From a virus: 43,239 bases of DNA. The translations under genes and the position numbers were made by a program. The stretch covers positions 1 through 43,239 of the IMG/VR virus record IMGVR_UViG_3300009494_000008; one strand, written 5' to 3'. The notes under the pieces were generated by a model. It did no database searches. It had not been told where the DNA came from and saw only the letters and a program-made list of their open reading frames with translations. Shown here piece by piece: positions 23,174-30,635 of this stretch (the first letter of the stretch is position 1; every line of letters starts with the position of its first letter).

Positions 23174-24733
23174 TCACATGTCCGGGTCAGCGTCAAGCCC
23201 GGATTCCTCCATGTCGTCGTCGAACGAACCGAACTCGGAGGGAACGTCGATCACTTCGCCGGCCTCACCCTCGAGTTGACGGATCTTGTTGACCGTGATC
23301 CAGAACGACATGACGCCGTCCGTTGTGCCGGCCGGGAACCATCGGAGCTCGCGTAGAAACACGCATAGCGGACACTCGCAGGATGGGTCGGAACCGTCGT
23401 GCCCCCCCGCGGTAGGGATAACGATGCGGCGCTGTTGGAACAGAGGCGCGAGCCCCGGGAGTCCAACGTAGGGATCCATCTTGGACTTGCCCGTTGTGTG
23501 CGCCTCAACGGGGATGTCGGGGTGCTCGAACTGTAGTTGCTCAACGAGAGCCTCCTGATAGACGTTGTTCTCGACCATGTGGTAGAGCGCGCGCCAGTCC
23601 TTGTGAAACTGCACGACCGTTCCGACCTGTTCCCTGAATGGGATCCGCGCGCGGAGCATCCCGAGAATGACGATCTTCCCCCCGCCGGCCCGGCCGAGCG
23701 TGGTCCCGAAGAAGTGGCTCGCGTGTGCGGACTTGCCAATCGCGAGATCGTAGCCGCTGACCCTGATCCGGGTTCGGAACGGCTCCTCCCCGAGTGTGAG
23801 CGTGGGATCCATGCACGCCTTGACATCATCCCAGTTGACGAGGGACTCCTTGTCCCCGAACGGGCGGTTGTTGAACCCGCGCTCGAACTCGCGTTCCTCG
23901 TTCCGTAGGCTCTCCTCGAGGGCCTCGAGATCCCACTTCCCGGGCCAGAGCACCGTCATGGGCCCGCCGGGCTCCTCTTGGATTCGGAAGATCGCCCACG
24001 CCCAATCGTCCTTGCGCTTCTGGAGTTGCGCGTTCGCGTCGAGCTCGTGCCACGCGGTGCCGATCGCACACCAACGGGTCCACGGCTCGCGGAGGTTGAA
24101 TACTACGGCGTCGAGCGTGAGGAGGATCTTCGCCCGTGTCGCGGGCTCGAGAACGCTGTTCCTGAGATCGCAGACGTCGTCGAGGAAGATCATGTCGGCA
24201 CGGCCGCCGGTCGACGAGGACAGGATCCCGCGGCCCTCGAAGGAGGCGTCGGGGAGGTTCTCGGGGCGTTCAATGTAGATCTTGTGGTCGGTCCACTTGC
24301 CGCGGCGTGAGGGCTTGAGACCGGGGAACAGGCGCCGGAGGGCATCGTTCGACTCGATGTCCTGTGCTACCTGCCCGACGATCTCCGCGGCGAGCTCGTG
24401 GGTGTTCTTAAACAGCTTGATTCGTAGGTTCTGCCGCCACGCGAGCCGCGGCATGGTCGATCGGGCGAGCTCGTACACGATCCGGGCCCGCATCTGTTGG
24501 GTCTTGCCGTGATCGCGGGGAGCCATGATCCCGGGGCGCATCCCGGCGGCCCAAGACTCCTCGATGTGACGAGACCACTTGTGGTGCAAGGGTACGACTG
24601 GCCGGCCTTCGGGGTCGAAAGCCGGCCAACCATAGACGTATTCGCAGAAGTGGGGGAAGCTACGACGAGCACGCTCCCGGCGCGCGAGCTCAGCCCGAGC
24701 CCCCGCCGGCGTGTGCTGAGTCGTCGTCGTCAA
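23174..24733 (-). CDS. Terminase large subunit
   Basis: 519 residues. The ATPase domain has a Walker A-like APRDHGKT (71-78), a Walker B MIFLDD (181-186) and a coupling motif near AIGTAWHE (~223-230). The nuclease domain begins around VSGYDLAIGKSAHASHFFG with a metal-binding Asp, and a second acidic residue in HMVENNVYQEAL. It packages and cuts DNA at the portal. TTG start 24733 has GAGG six bases upstream and overlaps the small subunit candidate by 44 bases. The packaging strategy cannot be deduced reliably. Confidence 0.9.
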   Translation of the reverse strand: MTTTTQHTPAGARAELARRERARRSFPHFCEYVYGWPAFDPEGRPVVPLHHKWSRHIEESWAAGMRPGIMAPRDHGKTQQMRARIVYELARSTMPRLAWRQNLRIKLFKNTHELAAEIVGQVAQDIESNDALRRLFPGLKPSRRGKWTDHKIYIERPENLPDASFEGRGILSSSTGGRADMIFLDDVCDLRNSVLEPATRAKILLTLDAVVFNLREPWTRWCAIGTAWHELDANAQLQKRKDDWAWAIFRIQEEPGGPMTVLWPGKWDLEALEESLRNEEREFERGFNNRPFGDKESLVNWDDVKACMDPTLTLGEEPFRTRIRVSGYDLAIGKSAHASHFFGTTLGRAGGGKIVILGMLRARIPFREQVGTVVQFHKDWRALYHMVENNVYQEALVEQLQFEHPDIPVEAHTTGKSKMDPYVGLPGLAPLFQQRRIVIPTAGGHDGSDPSCECPLCVFLRELRWFPAGTTDGVMSFWITVNKIRQLEGEAGEVIDVPSEFGSFDDDMEESGLDADPDM

Positions 24734-25262
24734 TGATGTCCTCGAGTTGCGCGTCGGTGAGGTCCTCGTACCGTGTACTCGCGACCTCGTCGCCTGTTAC
24801 GTCCGCGATCTTCTGAATGTCGAGGCCGCGGATCTTGTGTGCAAGAGCCAAGCACGCGGCGAGCGCGGAGGCCGCCTGACCCGGGTCGCGGTAGGGCGGG
24901 ACAAACTCTCGGCGTTCCTTCGCGGGGGTCCCGGGGGGCGGTTTGTACTGGTCGAGGTAGCGTTCCGCACCCCTCACGACTCGCTCGAGTGTCCTCGTGT
25001 AGCGTTCGATCACCCTGTGGTGAGCGTCCGCGGTTGCGTCGAGTTCTTTCTCGGTCGTAAGTTTGCGTGCACGTTCCCAGTGCTCGAGCCGAAGATCGCG
25101 CCACTTCTCACGCGCGCATCGCTTCTTGAGGTGCCCCTCAGAGAATCCGTCGCGGCTCTCCTTGTGCCACTTCAACGCGAGCGCCGGAACCGTGATCGGC
25201 TCCGGCGAGCGAACGTACTCGTCCTTCGGGTCGAGGTAGGTTGGCGGTTTCTTCCTAGCCAC
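24690..25262 (-). CDS. Putative terminase small subunit
   Basis: 190 residues, GTG start at 25262. An HTH-like N-terminal region (ITVPALALKWHKESRDGFSEGHLKKRCAREKWRDLR, ~23-58) is followed by long helices (ERYTRTLERVVRGAERYLDQY; AASALAACLALAHKIRGLDIQKIADV) and an acidic tail (LEDIIDDDD). This layout, the size and the position directly before the large subunit fit a TerS that recognises the packaging site and oligomerises. Confidence 0.75.
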   Translation of the reverse strand: MARKKPPTYLDPKDEYVRSPEPITVPALALKWHKESRDGFSEGHLKKRCAREKWRDLRLEHWERARKLTTEKELDATADAHHRVIERYTRTLERVVRGAERYLDQYKPPPGTPAKERREFVPPYRDPGQAASALAACLALAHKIRGLDIQKIADVTGDEVASTRYEDLTDAQLEDIIDDDDSAHAGGGSG

Positions 25263-25668
25263 TGGGGCCCTCGAATGTGTAGGTCCCGTCGGAATCGCGC
25301 GGCATGATCACGTCCGACACGAGCTTGGGAGGGATGCTGTAGCGACGCGCGATCGCAAAGAGCCTGAGCGCCTCGAGGTCGATGTTGCCGTGATCGACGA
25401 CCTCCCCGAGCTCGATCGCGTAGACCATCCCCACGGGGCCGGCGTCCCCGGGCCCGGGGGAGCGATAGACTGTGGTGATCTCGCGGATCTCGACGAGCAT
25501 CCACGGTCTGCCAGCACCATAACCGTTGACGAGCCGAACGTGCGTGTGCTCCTTGCCGTCGATCCGGCTCTGCCAGTGAGGAGAGCACGCCCTGTACTCG
25601 ACTCGCTTCTCCCCGACCGCGATCAGGTCAAACCATCTACGGCTGATCGGCAGATGTAGCGTCGTCAA
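25255..25668 (-). CDS. ASCH/PUA-like domain protein
   Basis: 137 residues with TTG start at 25668 (GGGGGAGCGACG upstream). The opening LHLPISRRWFDLIAVGEKRVEYR...WQSRI matches the ASCH signature, with the conserved basic/acidic residues in GEKRVEYR, followed by VRLVNGYG and MLVEIREITTVY strands. ASCH proteins bind RNA or modified nucleotides; phage members are thought to act on RNA or base modifications. It lies between exported-protein genes and the terminase. Confidence 0.8.
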   Translation of the reverse strand: MTTLHLPISRRWFDLIAVGEKRVEYRACSPHWQSRIDGKEHTHVRLVNGYGAGRPWMLVEIREITTVYRSPGPGDAGPVGMVYAIELGEVVDHGNIDLEALRLFAIARRYSIPPKLVSDVIMPRDSDGTYTFEGPSG

Positions 25669-25927
25669 CGTCGCTCCCCCCCTCTTGCTCCATGATCGCC
25701 CGTGATTCCTCCCATGACAGGAATCGACGGACGCAGATCGGGCCGAACCACCACCAACGAAAGACCGGACTCGTGGGGGTGAAGGTATTCCTCCGGCACG
25801 CCCACCACAGATGCACCCCGAGGTCGTAGTTGTTGTCGGTGTCGTCCTCGAGGAGCCTGTGAATCGTGAACGGCCACGGGTAGAGAATAATCTGCCAGTT
25901 GCGCCACTTGAACGCTCGGCCGATCAT
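25637..25927 (-). CDS. Trp-rich hypothetical protein, 96 aa
   Basis: ATG at 25927; the last 32 bases overlap the ASCH gene. Unusually rich in Trp, Phe, Tyr and Arg (FKWRNWQIILYPWPFTI; LWWACRRNTFTPTSPVFRWWWFGPICVRRF), ending in an acidic tail. The hydrophobic stretches are interrupted by Arg, so it may be peripheral to the membrane rather than spanning it. No family recognised. Adjacent to a secreted protein gene. Confidence 0.65.
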   Translation of the reverse strand: MIGRAFKWRNWQIILYPWPFTIHRLLEDDTDNNYDLGVHLWWACRRNTFTPTSPVFRWWWFGPICVRRFLSWEESRAIMEQEGGSDVDDATSADQP

Positions 25928-26380
25928 CTACTCTCTCGAGACCACGGACACGACAACGCCGACGCTCCACTCGTTCGTGTCGAAGTCGTAGCGTCCGCAC
26001 AGGCCGGCGTTCGCGCTGATGAACTTCGCCCAACTGACCCCGACGCCGAGCTTCTCGAGGTTCGTAACCGGCACGGTGAGCCCGATCAGCGCGTCGTCAA
26101 AGCCCTTCTTCTCCGTTTCCTCGTCGATGTCGAATGTCACCCCCGCGATCACGCTGACGTTCTTGTAGGAGGTGAGCTCCGGCGCGATGTAGGGTTGACT
26201 GGCTCCGGTCTTGAAGTCGAACAGGAACCCGCCTTGTCCGACAATGGCGGCCTCCCAATCCGAGGCCGGCTCCTCTGCCGGCACGGGAGGCGTGACCCCC
26301 AGTGAGTCGGGCATCTGTGCCCAAGCTCCCGGCGCGAGCAGTAGAACGACGGCCATCACGATTACGATGCACCTTGCCAT
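25928..26380 (-). CDS. Secreted beta-rich protein, 150 aa
   Basis: The ATG at 26380 gives a classical signal peptide: MARC, a hydrophobic core of about 14 residues and an AWA-Q cleavage site near 21/22. The mature part has alternating beta segments (YIAPELTSYKNVSVIAGVTFDID; ALIGLTVPVTNLEKLGVGVSWAKF; EWSVGVVVSVVSRE), like a small outer-membrane beta-barrel or periplasmic protein. It may act at the host envelope, for example superinfection exclusion. The upstream Arg-rich extension is rejected. Confidence 0.7.
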   Translation of the reverse strand: MARCIVIVMAVVLLLAPGAWAQMPDSLGVTPPVPAEEPASDWEAAIVGQGGFLFDFKTGASQPYIAPELTSYKNVSVIAGVTFDIDEETEKKGFDDALIGLTVPVTNLEKLGVGVSWAKFISANAGLCGRYDFDTNEWSVGVVVSVVSRE

Positions 26381-26473
26381 CAGGACCGCTCCTTTCCTTC
26401 GACGTGCTCTCCCTCCCGGCGAACCGGCGCCGGCTCCGTGTACGAGCCGAGATACCATGTCGCGCCGTTCTCG

Positions 26474-26716
26474 TCAAGGGCGTTCCTTCGCCAGCACTTC
26501 CTCGAGGGGGATTTCTATGAACTTCGGGAGGAGGATCTTGGGCGTCACATCCTTGGGCCCGTAGCGGTAGAACATGGGCCACCAGTACTCGTGACCCCAC
26601 GTCGCGACCATCACCTCGGCCACACCGTCGGAGAAGAAACAGATCGAGCGCACGGCATCGGCCCCGCGAGCGAACTCGTCAAGGAAGTGGCGATTGCGGA
26701 ACACGCGAACGCTCAT
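26474..26716 (-). CDS. Hypothetical protein, 80 aa
   Basis: ATG at 26716 overlaps the preceding stop (TGATG), so the two are coupled. Mixed alpha/beta (FLDEFARGADAVRSICFFSDGVAEVMVATWGHEYW...). Residues ~20-60 could form a small beta-sheet domain. No family recognised. Part of the cluster of small genes after the GT4 glycosyltransferase. The 93 bases after it hold no gene, only a GC-rich imperfect inverted repeat near 26418-26436. Confidence 0.6.
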   Translation of the reverse strand: MSVRVFRNRHFLDEFARGADAVRSICFFSDGVAEVMVATWGHEYWWPMFYRYGPKDVTPKILLPKFIEIPLEEVLAKERP

Positions 26717-26961
26717 CAGTTGATCTCCTCCTTCCTGAGATCTATCTGCTCAGATGAACCATCACGCCGCCGATGAACGGCGAACGTCGTGTGATCAACC
26801 CACTCGTCGTCCTCCGGGGTTGCGGTGATCACATCCTCCGGCCCCGGGGGGCCCGGCGTGTCGAGGCCGATCTTGTAGCACGGGCGGCAGTCGCGGATCT
26901 CCCGGAAGCGGCGTCGAATACTAACGACGATCCTCCTCCACAATTCTCTGAGCAAAAACAC
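26716..26961 (-). CDS. Hypothetical protein, 81 aa
   Basis: GTG start at 26961 preceded by AAGGAGGACGCGC. The N-terminus is amphipathic and basic (LLRELWRRIVVSIRRRFREIRD), a possible membrane-surface helix. A short DCRPCYKIG motif and a Pro/Asp-rich middle follow, then a beta segment (TTFAVHRRRDG). No family recognised. It overlaps the 44-aa gene upstream by 41 bases in another frame. Confidence 0.6.
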   Translation of the reverse strand: MFLLRELWRRIVVSIRRRFREIRDCRPCYKIGLDTPGPPGPEDVITATPEDDEWVDHTTFAVHRRRDGSSEQIDLRKEEIN

Positions 26962-27055
26962 GCGCGTCCTCCTTGGTCAGTAGTTCCGGGGCACGGACTG
27001 TCCGCATCACCCGCCGCGCGAGCCAATAGAGGAAGCGGAGGATCAGATGTCGCAT
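26921..27055 (-). CDS. Small basic amphipathic protein, 44 aa
   Basis: ATG at 27055 with GGAGGCGATCGAGCG upstream, starting within the last codons of the glycosyltransferase gene and overlapping the next gene. The N-terminal helix (LILRFLYWLARRVMRTV, 4-20) is hydrophobic/basic; the C-terminal half is charged. The two overlaps make it less certain than its neighbours, but spacing and ribosome-binding site are good. Confidence 0.5.
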   Translation of the reverse strand: MRHLILRFLYWLARRVMRTVRAPELLTKEDARVFAQRIVEEDRR

Positions 27056-28185
27056 CGCTCGATCGCCTCCTCGTAGAGCTCGTGATACCGGAGGCCAGCT
27101 TTCGTGTGGGGCTCGAGGGACTTCGCGAAGTAGGCCGAGGGCTTGGGGTTCTCGATCGCGTCCATGATCCGGGCGGCGATCGCCTCCGGCTCGGGCTCCG
27201 TCGTCATGCAGTTGAACCCGGGCTCGAGTTGGCCGAAGAAGTCGTCGCCGGCGAAGTCGGTCCCGATCACCGGCATGACCTGATAATCCCACGCTTCGAG
27301 GATCGGGTATTCGGTGCGGCCGGTGTCGCTCTCATCGAACATCGTCATATTGACGACGACGGCCGCCGTGCCGTAGATCTCCCGGATCTGCGTATCTTCC
27401 CATGCTCCGTGATCGTCGCAGTTAGCCATCCCGGGGAGATTCTCGACCATGTCCTCAACGTAGCCCACACCGTCACCGCTCCAGAACTCGAGCGGCATGA
27501 TCTTTCCTCCCTCCCTGTGAGGAGGTGTCAGGAGAGCGGCGTCGGCGGGATCTCGGCTGACTGGGAGGTGGCCGGCGGCCTTCACGATGAGGTCAATCCG
27601 CTTGACCGGCCTCCACGCGGAGGTGCACACGGCCCGTCTGAGCTTGAGGAGGGGCTCCGTGGGATTGGTGCGCCTCACGTACGGTTGCAGAGCCGATCGG
27701 GCCTTGTCGGCCATCGTCGGCGTGTCGACGTAGCCGGCACTCACGAAGTGTTGCATGTACCGTGGGCTCAGGAACGTGACGATGTCCGCGACCTCACACA
27801 ACCTGATCAGCGTCGGGCCGAGGACCTCGATCTCGTGTGGATCGTGCACGGTGAGGACGAGCGGGCCATGCTTGGTCGCGAATAGCTGATCCCAGTCGAA
27901 CCCGAGGTGCAAGCTCCCGGGGTTCGTGATGTGCACCACATCGTGCCGGCTCCAGAGATCCTCCCAACCACAGGTCAACCGCTCCTCCGCTATGAACTTC
28001 TCGTCGGGGCGCTTGATACATCCCTTGTCGACACAGATGATCCGGCCCTTCTTCTCGTCCGTCCGGCCAATCCGGTATTGAGATACGTCATTCCCTGTTC
28101 CCCGGAGTTGGGCCGCGAGGTGATCCTGAAACGACGCGGCCCCGCCGTACTTGGCGAGACTGGTCGTGCACAGTGCTATTCGCAT
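27043..28185 (-). CDS. Glycosyltransferase, GT4 family-like (GT-B fold)
   Basis: 380 residues; the ATG at 28185 overlaps the preceding gene by 10 bases, and the longer open frame is an Arg-rich shadow. The start MRIALCTTSLAKYGGAASFQDHLA has the nucleotide-sugar GT-B opening with a Gly-Gly loop. Further features are HDVVHITNPGS, LVLTVHDPHE, CTSAWRPVKRIDLIVKAA and EYPILEAWDYQVMPVIGTDFAGD, which resembles the conserved donor-binding acidic region. It would transfer a sugar from an NDP donor to host surface glycan, a virion protein or DNA; the substrate cannot be told. Confidence 0.82.
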   Translation of the reverse strand: MRIALCTTSLAKYGGAASFQDHLAAQLRGTGNDVSQYRIGRTDEKKGRIICVDKGCIKRPDEKFIAEERLTCGWEDLWSRHDVVHITNPGSLHLGFDWDQLFATKHGPLVLTVHDPHEIEVLGPTLIRLCEVADIVTFLSPRYMQHFVSAGYVDTPTMADKARSALQPYVRRTNPTEPLLKLRRAVCTSAWRPVKRIDLIVKAAGHLPVSRDPADAALLTPPHREGGKIMPLEFWSGDGVGYVEDMVENLPGMANCDDHGAWEDTQIREIYGTAAVVVNMTMFDESDTGRTEYPILEAWDYQVMPVIGTDFAGDDFFGQLEPGFNCMTTEPEPEAIAARIMDAIENPKPSAYFAKSLEPHTKAGLRYHELYEEAIERCDI

Positions 28186-28994
28186 CGTTCGCCGTCCTTC
28201 CACGGGGGCCATTTCTCGAGGAAGCGATCGCGGTCCTCCTGCACGTCGGGGCGTGTGATCCACCACGGCTCCTCGTCGAATCGGCCGCCCTGAGTCGCGC
28301 CCTCGAAGTGATAGATCCACTCGTCCTGCACGCAGACAACCGGCCGGCCAGTTGTGTGCCGGAGAGTGAGGGAGAGATCCACGTCCTGCCAGAGCGTGCG
28401 GTAGCCGACATCGAACCCGCCGACGAGCTCGAAGTCTGCCGGCGTGACGAGCACGCACGCGCCGGTCACGGCCCACGTTTCAACCCAGTCAGGGGAGGAG
28501 AACGCGGGAGAGTCCTTGTCGGCGTAGAGGCCGCGATGCGTCCCGGTGCCGCTGTGTCCCCGGTGGTGCCCACAGTGCTGAATCTTGCCCGGCGCGACTC
28601 GATCCTCCGGGTAGATCAGCTTCAAGCCGACCTCGGAGGCGTGCGCTTCCCCGTGCGCGCGGATCATCGACGTGAGCCAATTCGATTCGTCGGGCGCCTT
28701 CACGTCGTCGTTGAGGAACAGGAGGTAGTCGAGGTTTGAGTGATTGGCGCCGTACCGCTGAGTCAGGATCCGCGCGAGCTCGTTGTTGAAGCCGGCGAAG
28801 GAGAACGCCTGATCGTCGAAGAAGCGAACCACGTCGACATCGGGGAAGTCGTCCGTCGCAGTCGGATCGACCTTGTAGAGCCCGAGGGCGAACGCGATCG
28901 CGACACCCTCGGGGCAAGTCCGCTTGACCGACCGCATCGCCTGAGCGGCGAGCGCCGGCGTGCTCGTCAGCATCACGCAACCGACTAGGATCAT
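28176..28994 (-). CDS. Glycosyltransferase, GT2 family-like (GT-A fold)
   Basis: 272 residues; the ATG at 28994 overlaps the previous stop (ATGA). Features: a Rossmann-like start MILVGCVMLTS; a DxD-type LFLNDDVK (N95-D96-D97) for metal/NDP-sugar binding; and GACVLVTPADFELVGGFDVGYRTLWQDVDLSLTLR, the acceptor-side block typical of GT2 enzymes of the rhamnosyltransferase type with a catalytic Asp. Paired with the GT4 enzyme it suggests two-step glycan synthesis. Confidence 0.85.
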   Translation of the reverse strand: MILVGCVMLTSTPALAAQAMRSVKRTCPEGVAIAFALGLYKVDPTATDDFPDVDVVRFFDDQAFSFAGFNNELARILTQRYGANHSNLDYLLFLNDDVKAPDESNWLTSMIRAHGEAHASEVGLKLIYPEDRVAPGKIQHCGHHRGHSGTGTHRGLYADKDSPAFSSPDWVETWAVTGACVLVTPADFELVGGFDVGYRTLWQDVDLSLTLRHTTGRPVVCVQDEWIYHFEGATQGGRFDEEPWWITRPDVQEDRDRFLEKWPPWKDGERCE

Positions 28995-29395
28995 TCGGGC
29001 CTCACTCCACACGCACCCGGACAGACGACGAAGATCTTGACGTCCACGACCTCACACAAGGCGGTGAACGTCTGTCCGTCAAGCTCGGCCGTGCATGTCA
29101 CCCTGTAGTCGTAGCCCTCGAAGTCCGGGAGAGTGAAGGTCTGAGTGTGCTCGACACCGACGCCGAGGTGCGGGACGTTGTCGACAAGGACGGTATAGAG
29201 CTCCGAACCAGTCAGTGCGAACTCGAACGTGTAGTGAACGGTCGCCTCGGTGGGGAACTCCTCACAGCCGGGCCCACCGAAGCCGGCCCAGTAGAACACG
29301 CCGAAGGCGTCGGGGAGATAGGTCGTCGCGTTCGCCCACGCGGGGCTCAGAACGCAGATTGCCACGAGCAGGATCACAACCTGAAACGTCCGCAT
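28991..29395 (-). CDS. Secreted Cys-containing protein with C-terminal CPGACGVRP motif
   Basis: 134 residues with a signal peptide (MRTFQVVILLVAICVLSPAWANA; cleavage near 21-23). The mature region is Ig-like and beta-rich (VHYTFEFALTGSELYTVLVDN; HTQTFTLPDFEGYDYRVTCTAEL) and carries several Cys that could form disulfides outside the cytoplasm. It ends VVCPGACGVRPE. The next protein ends in almost the same motif, so the two form a pair. Function unknown; perhaps anchored or recognised through the C-terminal motif. Confidence 0.7.
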   Translation of the reverse strand: MRTFQVVILLVAICVLSPAWANATTYLPDAFGVFYWAGFGGPGCEEFPTEATVHYTFEFALTGSELYTVLVDNVPHLGVGVEHTQTFTLPDFEGYDYRVTCTAELDGQTFTALCEVVDVKIFVVCPGACGVRPE

Positions 29396-29398
29396 TGA

Positions 29399-29662
29399 TC
29401 AATCCTCCTGCGGCCTCACGCCGCACTCGCCGGGGCAGATCACGAATCCTGTCGTGTCGCACCCTGTGTTGATCGTGACCGTGTGACGGCCCGCCGGAAG
29501 GGACTCGACGATCGCGAACTCGAGAATCCCGAGAGCGTCAGCCGCGTGATCCCCCGGGACAGACGCACCGTCAACGGTCACGGTGTAGCAGGTATCCGGC
29601 TCGACGCCGATCAGGACGTGGTCGCCGGCACGAGCGGGCGTCCCCGCGACGATCACCGCCAC
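29399..29662 (-). CDS. Probable secreted protein, C-terminal CPGECGVRP motif; start uncertain
   Basis: The frame encodes a hydrophobic leader (IARAFLVAVIVAGTPARA), a beta-rich Ig-like region (YTVTVDGASV; LEFAIVESLPAGRHTVTINTG) and the end VICPGECGVRPQED, paralogous to the neighbour. The first usable start is GTG 29662 (87 aa), which would shorten the leader. A full signal peptide needs initiation near 29686, where no ATG/GTG/TTG is seen. An in-frame ATG at 29794 lies inside the preceding gene in shifted frame. Rare-codon initiation or a +1 shift from the dockerin-like gene is possible. Confidence 0.5.
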   Translation of the reverse strand: MAVIVAGTPARAGDHVLIGVEPDTCYTVTVDGASVPGDHAADALGILEFAIVESLPAGRHTVTINTGCDTTGFVICPGECGVRPQED

Positions 29663-29687
29663 GAGGAACGCCCGCGCGATCGGAACC

Positions 29688-29879
29688 CTACATCGGCCAG
29701 TCGTCCCAGTTGGTCGTCCAGTAGTAAACCAACCAGTCCCACAGGTCCCAGTTGTCGTCGTCGCCGTTGACGTCGGCCGCGATCGCGACATCACCGGGCA
29801 CCGACACCGGCAAGCTGGCCGTCACCATCGGCCCGAAGGCTATCAGGCAAACGACGAGCAGGATCAGGGTGAGCTTCAT
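29688..29879 (-). CDS. Secreted 63-aa protein with dockerin-like half repeat
   Basis: A signal peptide (MKLTLILLVVCLIAFGPMVTAS) is followed by a short mature part holding AADVNGDDDNWDLWDWL. The spacing of acidic residues, DVNGDDDNWDLWDW, resembles one calcium-binding half of a type-I dockerin; the second half is missing. It ends with a Trp/Asp-rich tail. The ATG at 29879 has GGGAGGCTCAG upstream. A role in extracellular attachment or as a decoy is speculative. The last base pairs carry ATGTAG. Confidence 0.65.
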   Translation of the reverse strand: MKLTLILLVVCLIAFGPMVTASLPVSVPGDVAIAADVNGDDDNWDLWDWLVYYWTTNWDDWPM

Positions 29880-30465
29880 CTGAGCCTCCCTCCTGCACCT
29901 CCGCAAAGTCGGGGGGCACAACCCCCCACCTATTGCCGCCCCACAAGAGCCACTTCCGCTCCGGGCGGGGCAGAGAACCCGGAGCGAATCGCAGATATGC
30001 ACGGTAGCCGCCGTCGGTCGACCGGGCCAACTCAACCCCTGTCGATCCGACGACGACTCCGCTCCGCGAGCAGAGGACGGCGCGCCCGTCCGCGGTCGGG
30101 AACACTACTTCTAGTGTCCCGATCTCTCCGGTCGGGTAGAAGAACACAACTCGCGTGTTCCCAGTCAATGACCATCGCGAACCGTCCTCGACGTAGACGA
30201 TCATCCGAAGATAATCGCCCTTATTCTCGAACATGTAACGGTAGACATCTAGCCGGCCGGCGGTGAGGAGCTTGTGCCCGGTTGCGTCGAGTGCGGCCGG
30301 GCTCGGATCGACGATGCTCCACACAGCCATCGTGTCGCCGGGTGTGATCTCGAGTGTCGTCAACCAGTCGATGTGTGCGGGGGGGCCGGCGAACGCCCCA
30401 CACATCCCGAGGATGCCCACTTGCACCGCGGCCATGATCAGCATGATCGTGAGCGCCTTCACCAT
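29791..30465 (-). CDS. Secreted hypothetical protein, 224 aa
   Basis: The ATG at 30465 is favoured (GAGGG nine bases before it; another ATG lies three codons earlier). Signal peptide: a hydrophobic run ALTIMLIMAAVQVGILGMCGAFA. The mature part is beta-rich (DWLTTLEITPGDTMAVWSIVD; YLRMIVYVEDGSRWSLTG; TRVVFFYPTGEIGTLEVVFP; RAYLRFAPGSLP), resembling a fibronectin/Ig-like extracellular domain. The last ~30 residues overlap the dockerin-like gene, and a GGGGGG/CCCCCC hairpin (29911-29927) lies in the overlap. Confidence 0.65.
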   Translation of the reverse strand: MVKALTIMLIMAAVQVGILGMCGAFAGPPAHIDWLTTLEITPGDTMAVWSIVDPSPAALDATGHKLLTAGRLDVYRYMFENKGDYLRMIVYVEDGSRWSLTGNTRVVFFYPTGEIGTLEVVFPTADGRAVLCSRSGVVVGSTGVELARSTDGGYRAYLRFAPGSLPRPERKWLLWGGNRWGVVPPDFAEVQEGGSDEAHPDPARRLPDSLRADGDGQLAGVGAR

Positions 30466-30635
30466 GTGCGGCATCCCTCCCCCTCGAGGCCCTTCCGTAG
30501 CAGATCGACCACGAGATCCTTGACTACGCACAGAGCTAGAACGAGGAGCCACCACACAGCCGCGACGAAGTGGTAGAAGGCGCGCGGGAGGTCGGACCAC
30601 GTCGTGTCCTCGTATCCTTCCGGGATCTTCCTCAT
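30459..30635 (-). CDS. Small single-pass membrane protein, 58 aa
   Basis: ATG at 30635 overlaps the methyltransferase stop region; the stop overlaps the next start. Residues ~21-46 (YHFVAAVWWLLVLALCVVKDLVVDLL) form one membrane helix; the termini are charged. No family recognised. Close coupling on both sides supports it as real. Confidence 0.65.
   Translation of the reverse strand: MRKIPEGYEDTTWSDLPRAFYHFVAAVWWLLVLALCVVKDLVVDLLRKGLEGEGCRTW

Noticed and set aside
26773-27885. Long plus-strand open frame of 370 codons
   Set aside because: Antisense to the glycosyltransferase and neighbouring small genes; the composition is that of a reverse-frame shadow.
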